A stretch of DNA of 9,254 nucleotides from Bacillota bacterium (GCA_016281165.1 JAEEIC010000049.1:1-9254); one strand, 5' to 3'. Shown: positions 1 to 5,921, counted from the first letter of the stretch. A program made the numbers and translations. Notes: a model not told the origin generated them from the sequence alone.

Positions 1-138
1 GGCTTCATACTGCTGGGCACCGGCCTTCGGATGATGAAGATCAAGGACCTTCCCGTCCCGGACCTGCTGCCCGCCCTCGTCATCATCATGCCCTTAAGCG
101 CCTTCTACACGGGCGTCGTGCTGCCGCTGCTGCAGTGA
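1..138 (+). CDS. DUF554 family membrane protein, C-terminal end (partial)
   Basis: Frame 1 is open from the first base to a TGA at 136-138 and gives 45 residues, beginning GFILLGTGLRMMKIKDLPV. The pattern of a glycine-rich helix ending in GTGLR-M-IKD, then a hydrophobic helix with LLPALVIIMPLS and a short C-terminal tail, matches the end of DUF554 (YdfK/YqgA-like) integral membrane proteins. Their function is unknown; some have been proposed to be transporters. Only the last one or two membrane segments are present, so topology and start cannot be judged. The next gene begins 14 bases after the stop, so the two are probably co-transcribed. The family call rests on recall of the conserved C-terminal motif and not on a search. 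Confidence 0.72.
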   Translation, partial: GFILLGTGLRMMKIKDLPVPDLLPALVIIMPLSAFYTGVVLPLLQ

Positions 139-152
139 AGGCAGATCATCCC

Positions 153-827
153 ATGAACATCATCGCGCGCATCCGCAATGGATATAAAGAGAAGTTCGGC
201 ATCCCCAGGCAGAGCGGCATGGTGGACAATGTTTCGCTGGTCGTCTTCGAGCCTGAATACCGGGCGCCTGAGGCGGTCAGGGGCCTGGAGGATTTCAATT
301 ACATCTGGCTGATCTGGGATTTCTCCGAGGCTCACGGCAGATGGTCGCCGACGGTGAGGCCGCCGGTGCTCGGCGGCAACGAGAGGATGGGGGTCTTCGC
401 GACCCGCTCTCCGCACAGGCCCAACCCGATCGGCCTCTCGAGCGTGAGGCTGCTCGAGGTGAGGGAAGGGGCCGAGGGACCGGTGCTCGTCGTCGAGGGC
501 GCCGATCTCATGGACGGGACGCCCATCTTCGACATCAAGCCCTACATCCCCCGCGACTGCCATCCCGACGCGGAAGAAGGCTTCAGCAGGGCGGGAAGAG
601 ACAGAGGGCTCGCGGTAGAGATACCGGAAGAGGCCCGCGCAAAGATCCCCGCCGAAGACCTTGAGCACATAAAAAAGCTCCTCGCGCTCGATCCCCGGCC
701 TTCTTATCACCGCGATCCCGAGAGGGTCTACGGCATGACCTACGGCGGTGTCAACGTGAAGTTCAAAGTGAGAGAAGGACTGCTCACGGTGACGGAGGTC
801 GGGCCCGCCGGGCCTCAAAAAGACTGA
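153..827 (+). CDS. trmO: TrmO, tRNA (t6A37) N6-methyltransferase (TsaA/YaeB family)
   Basis: The predicted 224-residue protein is a SAM-dependent enzyme that methylates N6-threonylcarbamoyladenosine at position 37 of tRNA-Thr to m6t6A in the cytoplasm. The family signature is complete: GVFATRSPHRPNPIGLS at residues 80-96 (the SAM-binding beta-barrel loop), DLMDGTPIFDIKPY at 118-131, and the C-terminal DPRPSYH...YG block at 180-194 that marks full-length TrmO. Length is close to that of E. coli TrmO (about 235 aa). I chose ATG 153 because an AAGG stretch lies 11 bases upstream and MNIIARIRNGY is the usual N-terminus. A GTG at 135 in the same frame would add six residues and overlap the upstream stop (GTGA), so translational coupling is a possible alternative. 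SAM is the expected methyl donor from family knowledge; the tRNA target is inferred. Confidence 0.93.
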   Translation: MNIIARIRNGYKEKFGIPRQSGMVDNVSLVVFEPEYRAPEAVRGLEDFNYIWLIWDFSEAHGRWSPTVRPPVLGGNERMGVFATRSPHRPNPIGLSSVRLLEVREGAEGPVLVVEGADLMDGTPIFDIKPYIPRDCHPDAEEGFSRAGRDRGLAVEIPEEARAKIPAEDLEHIKKLLALDPRPSYHRDPERVYGMTYGGVNVKFKVREGLLTVTEVGPAGPQKD

Positions 828-841
828 AAGTTCAGTGTTTT
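818..841 (+). terminator. weak terminator-like palindrome at the trmO stop
   Basis: A 5-bp stem (823-827 with 832-836, loop AAGT) is flanked by AAAA on the left (818-821) and TTTT on the right (838-841), with one G-G mismatch between the blocks. The stop codon of trmO lies in the left arm. The stem is short and AT-rich, so termination is uncertain. The following gene starts only 47 bases after the stop and could be reached by read-through. Confidence 0.25.
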
Positions 842-874
842 AAGACATTCGCGATAAACGGAAAGGAGAACTTC

Positions 875-1666
875 ATGAACAAGGAATACCGCTCCGCCTC
901 CTCCGACGGGGTCCTGATCCCCGGCAAAAGGGGCCGGATCTTCGCCCAGCTCTATCTTCCCGAAGGGGAGTATCCCGCGCCGGTCGTGGTCCTCTGCCAC
1001 GGTATACCCGGCAACGAGAGGCTGCTCGACTTCGCCGTCGCCTTAAGGGAGGCGGGCTTTTGCGCCCTGCATTTCCACTACAGCGGCAGCTGGGGCAGCG
1101 ACGGCTCCTACAGCATGGTCCACTGCTTTGAAGACACCCTGACCGTGCTCGACTGGGTCGCGAAGAACGAGACGGGCCTCTTCGATACCGAAAAGGTCTT
1201 CGTCTGCGGCCACAGCATGGGCGGGATCATGGCCTGCCGGGCCATAGGCTGCCATGAGCTCGTGAAGGGCGGGGTCGTCATCATGCCTCTCAACGGGCAG
1301 ATCCCCATAGACGAGGCTCTGAGCGGGTCTCCCTCCAAAGAGCAGATCGATTTCTACGACGGCTGCAGCGAGTGGCTGCGGGACTTCGGCTGGAAGACCA
1401 TGGAAGAAGACGCGCGCGAGCATCCCGACTGGTTCCGCTTCGATACCTACGCGAAGGCCATGGCGGAAAAGCCCGTCCTCACCGTCGCCGGGGCGAGGGA
1501 CACGCTGCTGCCGAGGGAAAAGCACATAGACGTCCTGAACGGCCTCATCGAAAGGGAAGGCAGGGGGCTCCTCAAAACTCTCACCTTCGACTGCGACCAC
1601 GGCATGAACATGCGCAGGAGCGAGATCAAGGCGAAGATAGCGGACTTCCTCAGGGGCCTTTGCTGA
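875..1666 (+). CDS. alpha/beta hydrolase (serine esterase/acylaminopeptidase-like)
   Basis: The 263-residue protein has the marks of a soluble alpha/beta-hydrolase. The oxyanion-hole HGIPGN is at residues 42-47, the nucleophile elbow GHSMG at 112-116 puts Ser114 as nucleophile, Asp209 (AGARD) is the likely acid, and His242 (CDHGM) the base, all in the canonical order and spacing. A cap region (about 140-190) lies between strands. There is no signal peptide or membrane segment, so it is cytoplasmic. It resembles the bacterial dienelactone hydrolase/acyl-esterase group; the substrate cannot be told from sequence. The start is supported by AAGGAG at 862-867, eight bases before ATG 875. It follows trmO in the same direction but has no obvious functional link to it. 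The protein is cysteine-rich for a hydrolase (for example 41, 63, 84, 111, 121, 126, 164, 240, 263). Confidence 0.85.
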   Translation: MNKEYRSASSDGVLIPGKRGRIFAQLYLPEGEYPAPVVVLCHGIPGNERLLDFAVALREAGFCALHFHYSGSWGSDGSYSMVHCFEDTLTVLDWVAKNETGLFDTEKVFVCGHSMGGIMACRAIGCHELVKGGVVIMPLNGQIPIDEALSGSPSKEQIDFYDGCSEWLRDFGWKTMEEDAREHPDWFRFDTYAKAMAEKPVLTVAGARDTLLPREKHIDVLNGLIEREGRGLLKTLTFDCDHGMNMRRSEIKAKIADFLRGLC

Positions 1667-1695
1667 GCATGCGGCCGCCCTGCCGCTAAAAGAGT

Positions 1696-1724
1696 TTTAC
1701 CGGGACCGGTTTTTGTGATAAAAT
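1696..1724 (+). promoter_or_regulatory. sigma-70/A promoter of ybaB-recR-lgt
   Basis: TTTACC at 1696-1701 (4/6 to TTGACA) is separated by 17 bases from TAAAAT at 1719-1724 (5/6 to TATAAT). A TG dinucleotide at 1716-1717 makes an extended -10. Transcription would start near 1731, about 28 bases before the ybaB ATG. The local drop in GC around 1711-1745 supports a promoter. A short inverted repeat, ACCGG-GA-CCGGT (1699-1710), lies within the spacer and touches the -35. Confidence 0.7.
1699..1715 (+). terminator. short hairpin plus T-run, possible terminator of the hydrolase gene
   Basis: ACCG/CGGT (1699-1702 with 1707-1710, or five pairs with a two-base loop) is followed at once by a run of T (1710-1714). 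A second weak hairpin, GCGGC-N6-GCCGC, lies just upstream at 1671-1686. Either could end the alpha/beta hydrolase transcript, but both stems are short. The structure sits inside the downstream promoter. Confidence 0.25.
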
Positions 1725-1758
1725 AATTTTTCGAGAAAATTCGATTTTGGAGGATACC

Positions 1759-2103
1759 ATGGGAAAAGGAATGAAAGCCGGCAAGAGACCGAGCGTCAAG
1801 CCCAGCAGGCAGGACCAGATGGCCCAGATACAGGCCATGCAGAACCGCATGATGCAGGCCCAGCAGGAGATAGAGAAGATGGAGACCGAGGCCTCCGCCG
1901 GCGGCGGCGCCGTCACCGTCAAGGTCAACGGAGCGCACCAGCTCGTCTCCGTCGCCATCAAGCCCGAGCTCTGCGATCCCGAAGAGGTCGACATGCTGCA
2001 GGATCTCATCGTCGCCGCGGCCAACGAGGCCATGCGCCAGATCGACGAGATCTCTTCCAGCGAGATGAACAAGCTGACCGGAGGCATGGGACTGCCCTTC
2101 TGA
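1759..2103 (+). CDS. ybaB: YbaB/EbfC family nucleoid-associated protein
   Basis: The 114-residue protein is a small DNA-binding protein of the YbaB/EbfC family, which forms tweezer-like dimers and coats DNA in the nucleoid. A basic, Met/Gln-rich N-terminal helix (about 18-47) with MAQIQAMQNRMMQAQQEI is followed by the core strand VTVKVNGAHQLVSVAIKPEL (residues 52-71) and the C-terminal helix DLIVAAANEAMRQI (82-95). The basic 17-residue leader before the first helix is a little longer than usual. ATG 1759 is the start: GGAGG at 1749-1753 lies five bases upstream, and an in-frame TTG at 1747 would overlap this site. The gene lies one base ahead of recR, as in most bacteria. The usual upstream partner dnaX is absent and is replaced by a dedicated promoter. 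Confidence 0.92.
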   Translation: MGKGMKAGKRPSVKPSRQDQMAQIQAMQNRMMQAQQEIEKMETEASAGGGAVTVKVNGAHQLVSVAIKPELCDPEEVDMLQDLIVAAANEAMRQIDEISSSEMNKLTGGMGLPF

Positions 2104-2104
2104 T

Positions 2105-2704
2105 ATGAGAAGCTACGCGAAACCCCTAAGCAACCTTATATCCGAGCTCTCAAAGCTCCCCGGCATCGGGGGCAAGACCGCCCAGCGCCTCGCTTTTCAC
2201 ATACTGTCGCTCAGCGACGCCCAGGCGCAGGGACTGGCCGACGCCATCGTCTCGGCCAAGAAGAACATGAGATACTGCTCCGTCTGCGGCAATCTCACCG
2301 ACACCGACCCCTGCCCGATCTGCTCCGACAGCAGCCGCGACCGCAGCGTCATCTGCGTGGTCGAGAGCCCCAGAGACGTCTTCGCCATGGAGAGGATCAG
2401 GGAATTCGGCGGTCTTTATCATGTGCTCAACGGGGTGATCTCGCCCATGGACGGCATAGGTCCCGAGGACATCAACCTGCGCTCGCTGATCCTGCGCCTG
2501 CAGAATGAAGATGTGAAGGAGCTCATACTGGCGACCAACCCCAACATCGAGGGCGAGGCGACCGCCATGTACATCGCCAGGCTCGTCAAGCCCGCCGGCA
2601 TCAAGGTCACCCGCATCGCCCACGGCATCCCCGTGGGGGGCGATCTCGAGTACGCCGACGAGGTCACGCTCTCCAAAGCGCTCGAAGGAAGGAGGGAGCT
2701 CTAG
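2105..2704 (+). CDS. recR: RecR recombination mediator protein
   Basis: RecR acts with RecO (and RecF) to load RecA on gapped DNA during repair. The 199-residue length is standard. Visible parts in order are the helix-hairpin-helix LPGIGGKTAQRLAFHIL (18-34), a C4 zinc site (Cys58, Cys61, Cys70, Cys73), a Toprim domain from about 81 with VVESPRD and the acidic ATNPNIEGEATAMYI segment (143-157), and the conserved tail RIAHGIPVGGDLEYADEVTL (170-189). All key residues are intact. The start lies one base after the ybaB stop (TGATATG), and no good Shine-Dalgarno is within ten bases; the nearest GGAGG is at 2080-2084, about 20 bases away. Translation therefore probably depends on coupling to ybaB. 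Confidence 0.97.
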   Translation: MRSYAKPLSNLISELSKLPGIGGKTAQRLAFHILSLSDAQAQGLADAIVSAKKNMRYCSVCGNLTDTDPCPICSDSSRDRSVICVVESPRDVFAMERIREFGGLYHVLNGVISPMDGIGPEDINLRSLILRLQNEDVKELILATNPNIEGEATAMYIARLVKPAGIKVTRIAHGIPVGGDLEYADEVTLSKALEGRREL

Positions 2705-3595
2705 ATGAGGACGCCTTTCCTGCCCGTGCCCGATCCCGTGGCCTTCACCGTTTTCGGCCTCGACATCATGTGGTACGCCATCATGATCACCACCGGCATC
2801 GTCCTGGGCACCGCCCTCGCCTACGTGAGGGCCCACCGCTACGGGATCGATCCCGAGAACGTGCTGGATATAATACTGTACTGCGTGCCCGCCTCCATCG
2901 TCGGCGGCCGCATATATTACGTGATCTTCGAGTGGGACCGCTACAAGAACGACCTGCCCCAGATACTGAACATCAGGGGAGGGGGCATGGCCATACACGG
3001 CTGCCTCATCGCGGCCCTGGGTCTGGGCGCGTATATCGTGCGCCGCTGGAAGCAGAAGCCTCTCGACTGGTTCGATCTTTTCGCTCCCGGGCTTGCCCTG
3101 GGACAGGCCATAGGGCGCTGGGGCAATTACTTCAACAGCGAGGCCCACGGCGGCCCGACCGATCTTCCCTGGGCGATATACGCCGACGGCGAGTTCGTGC
3201 ATCCGACTTTCCTTTACGAGTCGATCTGGTGCCTGCTCCTCTGCTGCGCCCTGCTGCTCTACGAGAAGAAGCACGGCCGCTCGAGGTTCTCGGGCCAGCT
3301 CATCTGCCTTTATGCCTTCTTCTATTCGCTTGAGAGGTTCTTCGTCGAGGGCCTTCGCACCGACAGCCTCTGGATAGGCAGCATCAGGCAGGCCCAGCTC
3401 ATCAGCGTCTTCTTCATGGTCGCGGCCGCGGTCTGCTACTTCCTCTTGCGGAAGAGGGCGGCGAAGGCCGCGGAAGAGACAGAGGAGAGCGTCTTTGGAG
3501 CCACATACACGGACGACGTCTCCGAAGACAAAGCGGAGCCCGAAGAAGATGAAGAAAAGAAGGACTCTGAGGACGTATCCGGCGGACAGCCTTGA
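2705..3595 (+). CDS. lgt: Lgt, phosphatidylglycerol-prolipoprotein diacylglyceryl transferase
   Basis: Lgt moves diacylglycerol from phosphatidylglycerol to the lipobox cysteine of prolipoproteins, the first step of lipoprotein maturation in the cytoplasmic membrane. The 296-residue protein has the expected hydrophobic segments and the Lgt signature GRWGNYFNSEAHGG (137-150). Other conserved points are RGGGMAIHG (91-99, catalytic-site His98), HP--LYE (166-172) and RFFVEGLR (211-218). The C-terminal tail from about 256 is strongly acidic (runs of Asp/Glu with Lys) and extends past the last membrane helix. Such tails vary between species and are probably cytoplasmic and disordered. The start directly follows the recR stop, with AAGGAGG at 2689-2695 inside the end of recR, so the three genes form one tight operon. 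Lgt has no direct link to RecR function; co-location looks like transcriptional convenience. Confidence 0.97.
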   Translation: MRTPFLPVPDPVAFTVFGLDIMWYAIMITTGIVLGTALAYVRAHRYGIDPENVLDIILYCVPASIVGGRIYYVIFEWDRYKNDLPQILNIRGGGMAIHGCLIAALGLGAYIVRRWKQKPLDWFDLFAPGLALGQAIGRWGNYFNSEAHGGPTDLPWAIYADGEFVHPTFLYESIWCLLLCCALLLYEKKHGRSRFSGQLICLYAFFYSLERFFVEGLRTDSLWIGSIRQAQLISVFFMVAAAVCYFLLRKRAAKAAEETEESVFGATYTDDVSEDKAEPEEDEEKKDSEDVSGGQP

Positions 3596-3633
3596 AAATG
3601 TGCGGAAAATAAACTTTTTGACCCATTGATACA

Positions 3634-3662
3634 TTGACAGAAGAGGGCGGAGAGTATATCAT
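3634..3662 (+). promoter_or_regulatory. feoAB promoter
   Basis: A perfect -35 TTGACA (3634-3639) is followed by a 17-base spacer and TATCAT (3657-3662, 5/6 to consensus). The start point would be near 3669, inside operator 1 and about 130 bases before the feoA ATG. The spacer contains the left arm of the lgt terminator (3641-3652), so the two elements occupy the same bases. Confidence 0.78.
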
Positions 3663-3697
3663 TTAGCCATAGCTAACTGACTCCGCCCTTTTATTTT
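3641..3697 (+). terminator. intrinsic terminator of ybaB-recR-lgt, overlapping the feo promoter
   Basis: The arms 3641-3652 and 3681-3692 pair over 12 bases (GGGCGGAG/CTCCGCCC core, one G-U wobble in RNA). TTTTATTTT follows at 3689-3697. The 28-base loop is itself structured: TCA/TGA and TTAGC/GCTAA (3659-3676 region) pair inside it, which would give a long hairpin with a 5' bulge at 3653-3658. Transcripts from lgt contain both arms and should terminate. Transcripts from the feo promoter start after the left arm and should not. Confidence 0.72.
3659..3680. promoter_or_regulatory. operator 1: DtxR/IdeR/MntR-like palindrome over the feo start point
   Basis: This is a 22-base palindrome with 18 self-complementary positions, built as TCA-n-TTAGC-CATA-GCTAA-n-TGA. 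It overlaps the end of the -10 and covers the predicted +1, the classic place for a repressor. The TTAGCC...GCTAAC pattern resembles sites of metal-dependent DtxR-family repressors and does not fit a Fur box (GATAATGATAATCATTATC). The iron-responsive role is inferred from the feoAB genes it precedes. Confidence 0.65.
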
Positions 3698-3702
3698 CAA
3701 AT

Positions 3703-3725
3703 ATCCCCCGCAGAGCGGGGATTTT
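3703..3725 (+). terminator. stem-loop with short T-run in the feo leader
   Basis: CCCCGC (3706-3711) pairs perfectly with GCGGGG (3715-3720) around an AGA loop. Two more A-T pairs flank it across one bulged C, and ATTTT follows. It could act as a second terminator behind lgt, or as an attenuator within the 5' leader of feoAB. The T-run is short, so strong termination is doubtful. Confidence 0.45.
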
Positions 3726-3734
3726 AAACGCGGA

Positions 3735-3756
3735 TTAGTTAGCCTAAGCTAACCAA
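3735..3756. promoter_or_regulatory. operator 2: second DtxR-like palindrome in the feo leader
   Basis: GTTAGC-CTAA-GCTAAC (3738-3753) is a perfect 6+6 inverted repeat, extended by TT/AA at the outer ends (3735-3736 and 3755-3756). Its left part, GTTAGCCTAA, is identical to the core of the DtxR/IdeR consensus. Its 15-base core (3739-3753) matches operator 1 (3663-3677) at 13 of 15 positions. It lies about 70-85 bases downstream of the predicted start point, where a bound repressor could block elongation or loop to operator 1. Confidence 0.65.
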
Positions 3757-3800
3757 CATTTTGAACACAAGAGAAAAGCTTCAATTACAGGAGGATGACC

Positions 3801-4025
3801 ATGAAGCTGACCGAGACCACTCCCGGCTGCTCTTACGCAGTCAGAAGCATCGAAGGGGACAGCCATCTGATGAACCGCATCACCGCCATCGGCATAACCG
3901 AAGGCGCGGCGCTTTGGACCGTCAAGAACGATCCCAAAATGCCTGTCCTTATCTACCTCAGAGAGACCCTGATAGCGCTTAACAGAAACGACGCGGAAAG
4001 GATAAGTGTGGAACGCGATGAGTGA
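3801..4025 (+). CDS. feoA: FeoA, ferrous iron transport accessory protein
   Basis: The 74-residue protein is a small cytoplasmic SH3-like-fold protein that works with FeoB in Fe(II) uptake. The family pattern is clear: a helix with NRITAIGITEGAALWTV (25-41, the AIGI-x-x-G turn), then VLIYLRETLIALNRNDAERISV (49-70), which fits the usual xxVxxRGTxIALxxxEAxxIxV ending. I chose ATG 3801 because GGAGG at 3790-3794 sits six bases upstream; the in-frame ATG at 3795 directly abuts this site. The gene overlaps feoB by eight bases. It lies behind a promoter with two metal-repressor-like operators, so iron-dependent repression is likely. The exact role of FeoA (regulating FeoB or binding it) is not settled for the family. 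Confidence 0.9.
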   Translation: MKLTETTPGCSYAVRSIEGDSHLMNRITAIGITEGAALWTVKNDPKMPVLIYLRETLIALNRNDAERISVERDE

Positions 4026-5880
4026 GATGATAGCCCTGCTCGGACAGCCGAATTCGGGCAAATCCACAGTTTTCAACGCCTTGACAGGATCCCGCCAGCA
4101 CGTCGGCAACTGGCCGGGGAAAACGGTCGAGAAGATCGACGGTACTTACGAGCATAAAGGCGTAAGATACACGGTGACCGACCTTCCGGGAAGCTACGGT
4201 CTTACCGGCAATTCCGACGAGGAGGTCATAACCGCCGATTTCATACGTTCCGGGAAGGCAGATCTGGTCTGCGTGCTGCTGGACGCCTCGCAGCTTGAGC
4301 GCAGCATGTTCATGCTGGCGGAGTTCGCGGCCCTGAAGAGGCCCGCCGTGGTCCTGCTCAACATGATGGACATCGCCAAGGCTCAGGGCAAGGAGATAGA
4401 CGACAGGCTGCTCGAGGAGCATCTGGGCGTCCCCGTACTGCCCTTCACCGCCGCCGAGAGCGCGGGCTACGAAAGGCTGAAGGATCTTTTCGCCAAAGAG
4501 CTCAAGACGCCCCATATGCTGGCTTCGGCGCCCGGGACCGCGGCGGAGCCCGTCAAAGACGCGGATACGGTCTTAAGGGACAGCAAGGCGAAATTCGACT
4601 GGATCAAAGAGATGCTGGAGGGCGTCACGCGCAGCGCTTCCGCCGCATTCACGCTCAGCAGGCGCGATCAGAGGCTGCTGAGCCCCCGCGGGGGAAAGCT
4701 CCGCTGCCTGGGCGTCATATTCGCCGGTTTTCTGGTCTCGATGCTGATCTGCATGCCCCTGATGGGTCTGGGCTCCATGATACCCGGCCTGCTCAACGTC
4801 CCGGTAGCGGACTTCCTCAACAGTCTCGGTGTCCATCCCTGGCTGGTCTCCATCTTCAGCGTCATCATCCCCAACACTTTGTATTTCTGCGTGGCGATGT
4901 CGGGCTTCGTCTTCGGGGTCAATCTCGTCTTCGGTTATCTTGAAGAGACAGGCTTCCTCGCCAGAGCGGCCTATCAGTTCGACGGAGTGCTCTCGAAGCT
5001 CGGTCTTCAGGGCAAAGCGGTCTGTCCTTTGGTCATGGGCTTCGGCTGCACGATCGGCGGCACCAGCGGCAGCCGCGTCATGGACAGCTGGGGCCAGAGG
5101 ATGCTCACCATGGCCGTGGTCTGGGCGGTGCCCTGCGCGTCCATCTGGGCCGTGATACCGGTCATCAGCAACTTCTTCTTCACCCCCGCCCAGACGCTCC
5201 TGGTGGTCCTGGGGATACTGGTCTACATGGTCTTCATGATAATGATCGTTTCCAGGGTGTTCGGCAGGAGCCTCGTTCCCGACAGCACCCGCAGCGGCAT
5301 GATCATGGAGCTGCCTCCCTTCCACAAGCCGCACTGGAAGCACATAATCAAGGAAGCTCTGTTCAAGGCCTGGGGGATATTCAAGAGGGCGCTGCGCACT
5401 GTTACCCTGATCTCTCTCGTATTCTGGGCCTTTTCCTTCAGCGCCTCTGGCGATGTGGAGGGCAGCCTGCTCTACAAGATCGGCACTGCCATCGAGCCCG
5501 TGACCCGCTTCTTCGGTCTGGGCTGGAGGACCTTCATGGGTTTCCTCACCGCGGCTTTCGCCAAGGAGGCGGTGCTGGGAGTGCTCAACGCGGTCTTCGT
5601 CGGACAGAACTCCCTGCTTGACGCCACCTTCAGGACCTCGACCATGGCTGTCACTGACAATCTGACCCTCGCGAAGGTCATGGGAGAAGTCGTCAGCAAG
5701 CCCGAAGCCCTGGCCTTCATGTTCGCCTGCACCTTCAACGTGCCCTGCGTGATGGCTCTCACCACCACCTACAGGGAGTCGCATTCTCTCAAGTGGACAG
5801 CCAGGATAGCGGGCTTCTACGTGGGAGGCGCGCTCGTCCTGTCCTGCATAGTCTACCACCTGGCGGCTCTCTTCGCCTGA
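4018..5880 (+). CDS. feoB: FeoB, ferrous iron transporter with N-terminal G domain
   Basis: The 620-residue protein takes up Fe(II) across the cytoplasmic membrane. The N-terminal GTPase shows G1 GQPNSGKST (9-17), G2 Thr36 in GKTVE, G3 DLPG (55-58) and G4 NMMD (115-118); G5 (PFTAAES, 142-148) is weak. A helical GDI-like linker (about 165-225) leads to roughly eight to nine membrane segments between 230 and 618. Possible pore cysteines are Cys343 (GFGCTIGG), Cys373 (VPCAS) and Cys577 (NVPCVMAL). The first gate differs from classical FeoB: GCTIGGTSGSRVMDSWGQR replaces the usual GC-VPAI-ATR...RDR block. The second gate (NVPC...YRE) is normal. It is shorter than E. coli FeoB (773 aa). ATG 4018 lies within the end of feoA (8-base overlap, GTGGA five bases upstream); the in-frame GTG 4006 and ATG 4027 are less likely. 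No feoC follows. Confidence 0.95.
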   Translation: MSEMIALLGQPNSGKSTVFNALTGSRQHVGNWPGKTVEKIDGTYEHKGVRYTVTDLPGSYGLTGNSDEEVITADFIRSGKADLVCVLLDASQLERSMFMLAEFAALKRPAVVLLNMMDIAKAQGKEIDDRLLEEHLGVPVLPFTAAESAGYERLKDLFAKELKTPHMLASAPGTAAEPVKDADTVLRDSKAKFDWIKEMLEGVTRSASAAFTLSRRDQRLLSPRGGKLRCLGVIFAGFLVSMLICMPLMGLGSMIPGLLNVPVADFLNSLGVHPWLVSIFSVIIPNTLYFCVAMSGFVFGVNLVFGYLEETGFLARAAYQFDGVLSKLGLQGKAVCPLVMGFGCTIGGTSGSRVMDSWGQRMLTMAVVWAVPCASIWAVIPVISNFFFTPAQTLLVVLGILVYMVFMIMIVSRVFGRSLVPDSTRSGMIMELPPFHKPHWKHIIKEALFKAWGIFKRALRTVTLISLVFWAFSFSASGDVEGSLLYKIGTAIEPVTRFFGLGWRTFMGFLTAAFAKEAVLGVLNAVFVGQNSLLDATFRTSTMAVTDNLTLAKVMGEVVSKPEALAFMFACTFNVPCVMALTTTYRESHSLKWTARIAGFYVGGALVLSCIVYHLAALFA

Positions 5881-5921
5881 TCCCTGTCCTTATCGTCAGG
5901 CCCGCAGAAGAGCCGCGTAAA

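Noticed and set aside
2150..3634. Long minus-strand open frame (494 codons) opposite recR and lgt
   Set aside because: It lies fully antisense to two genes with complete family motifs. In GC-rich genes the opposite strand is often open. It has no membrane or domain pattern and no ribosome site of note.
3659..3680. Fur box as the reading of operator 1
   Set aside because: The arms TTAGC/GCTAA do not follow the GATAAT hexamer pattern of Fur. They resemble DtxR-family sites better.
3663..3800. Metal riboswitch (for example NiCo/czcD or yybP-ykoY) in the feo leader
   Set aside because: The leader is about 130 bases with a single clear hairpin and no sign of the multi-helix junctions or conserved cores of these classes.
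4573..5859. Long minus-strand open frame (428 codons) opposite feoB
   Set aside because: Its product is a His/Glu/Gly-rich low-complexity chain typical of the shadow of a membrane protein gene. FeoB on the plus strand is unambiguous.
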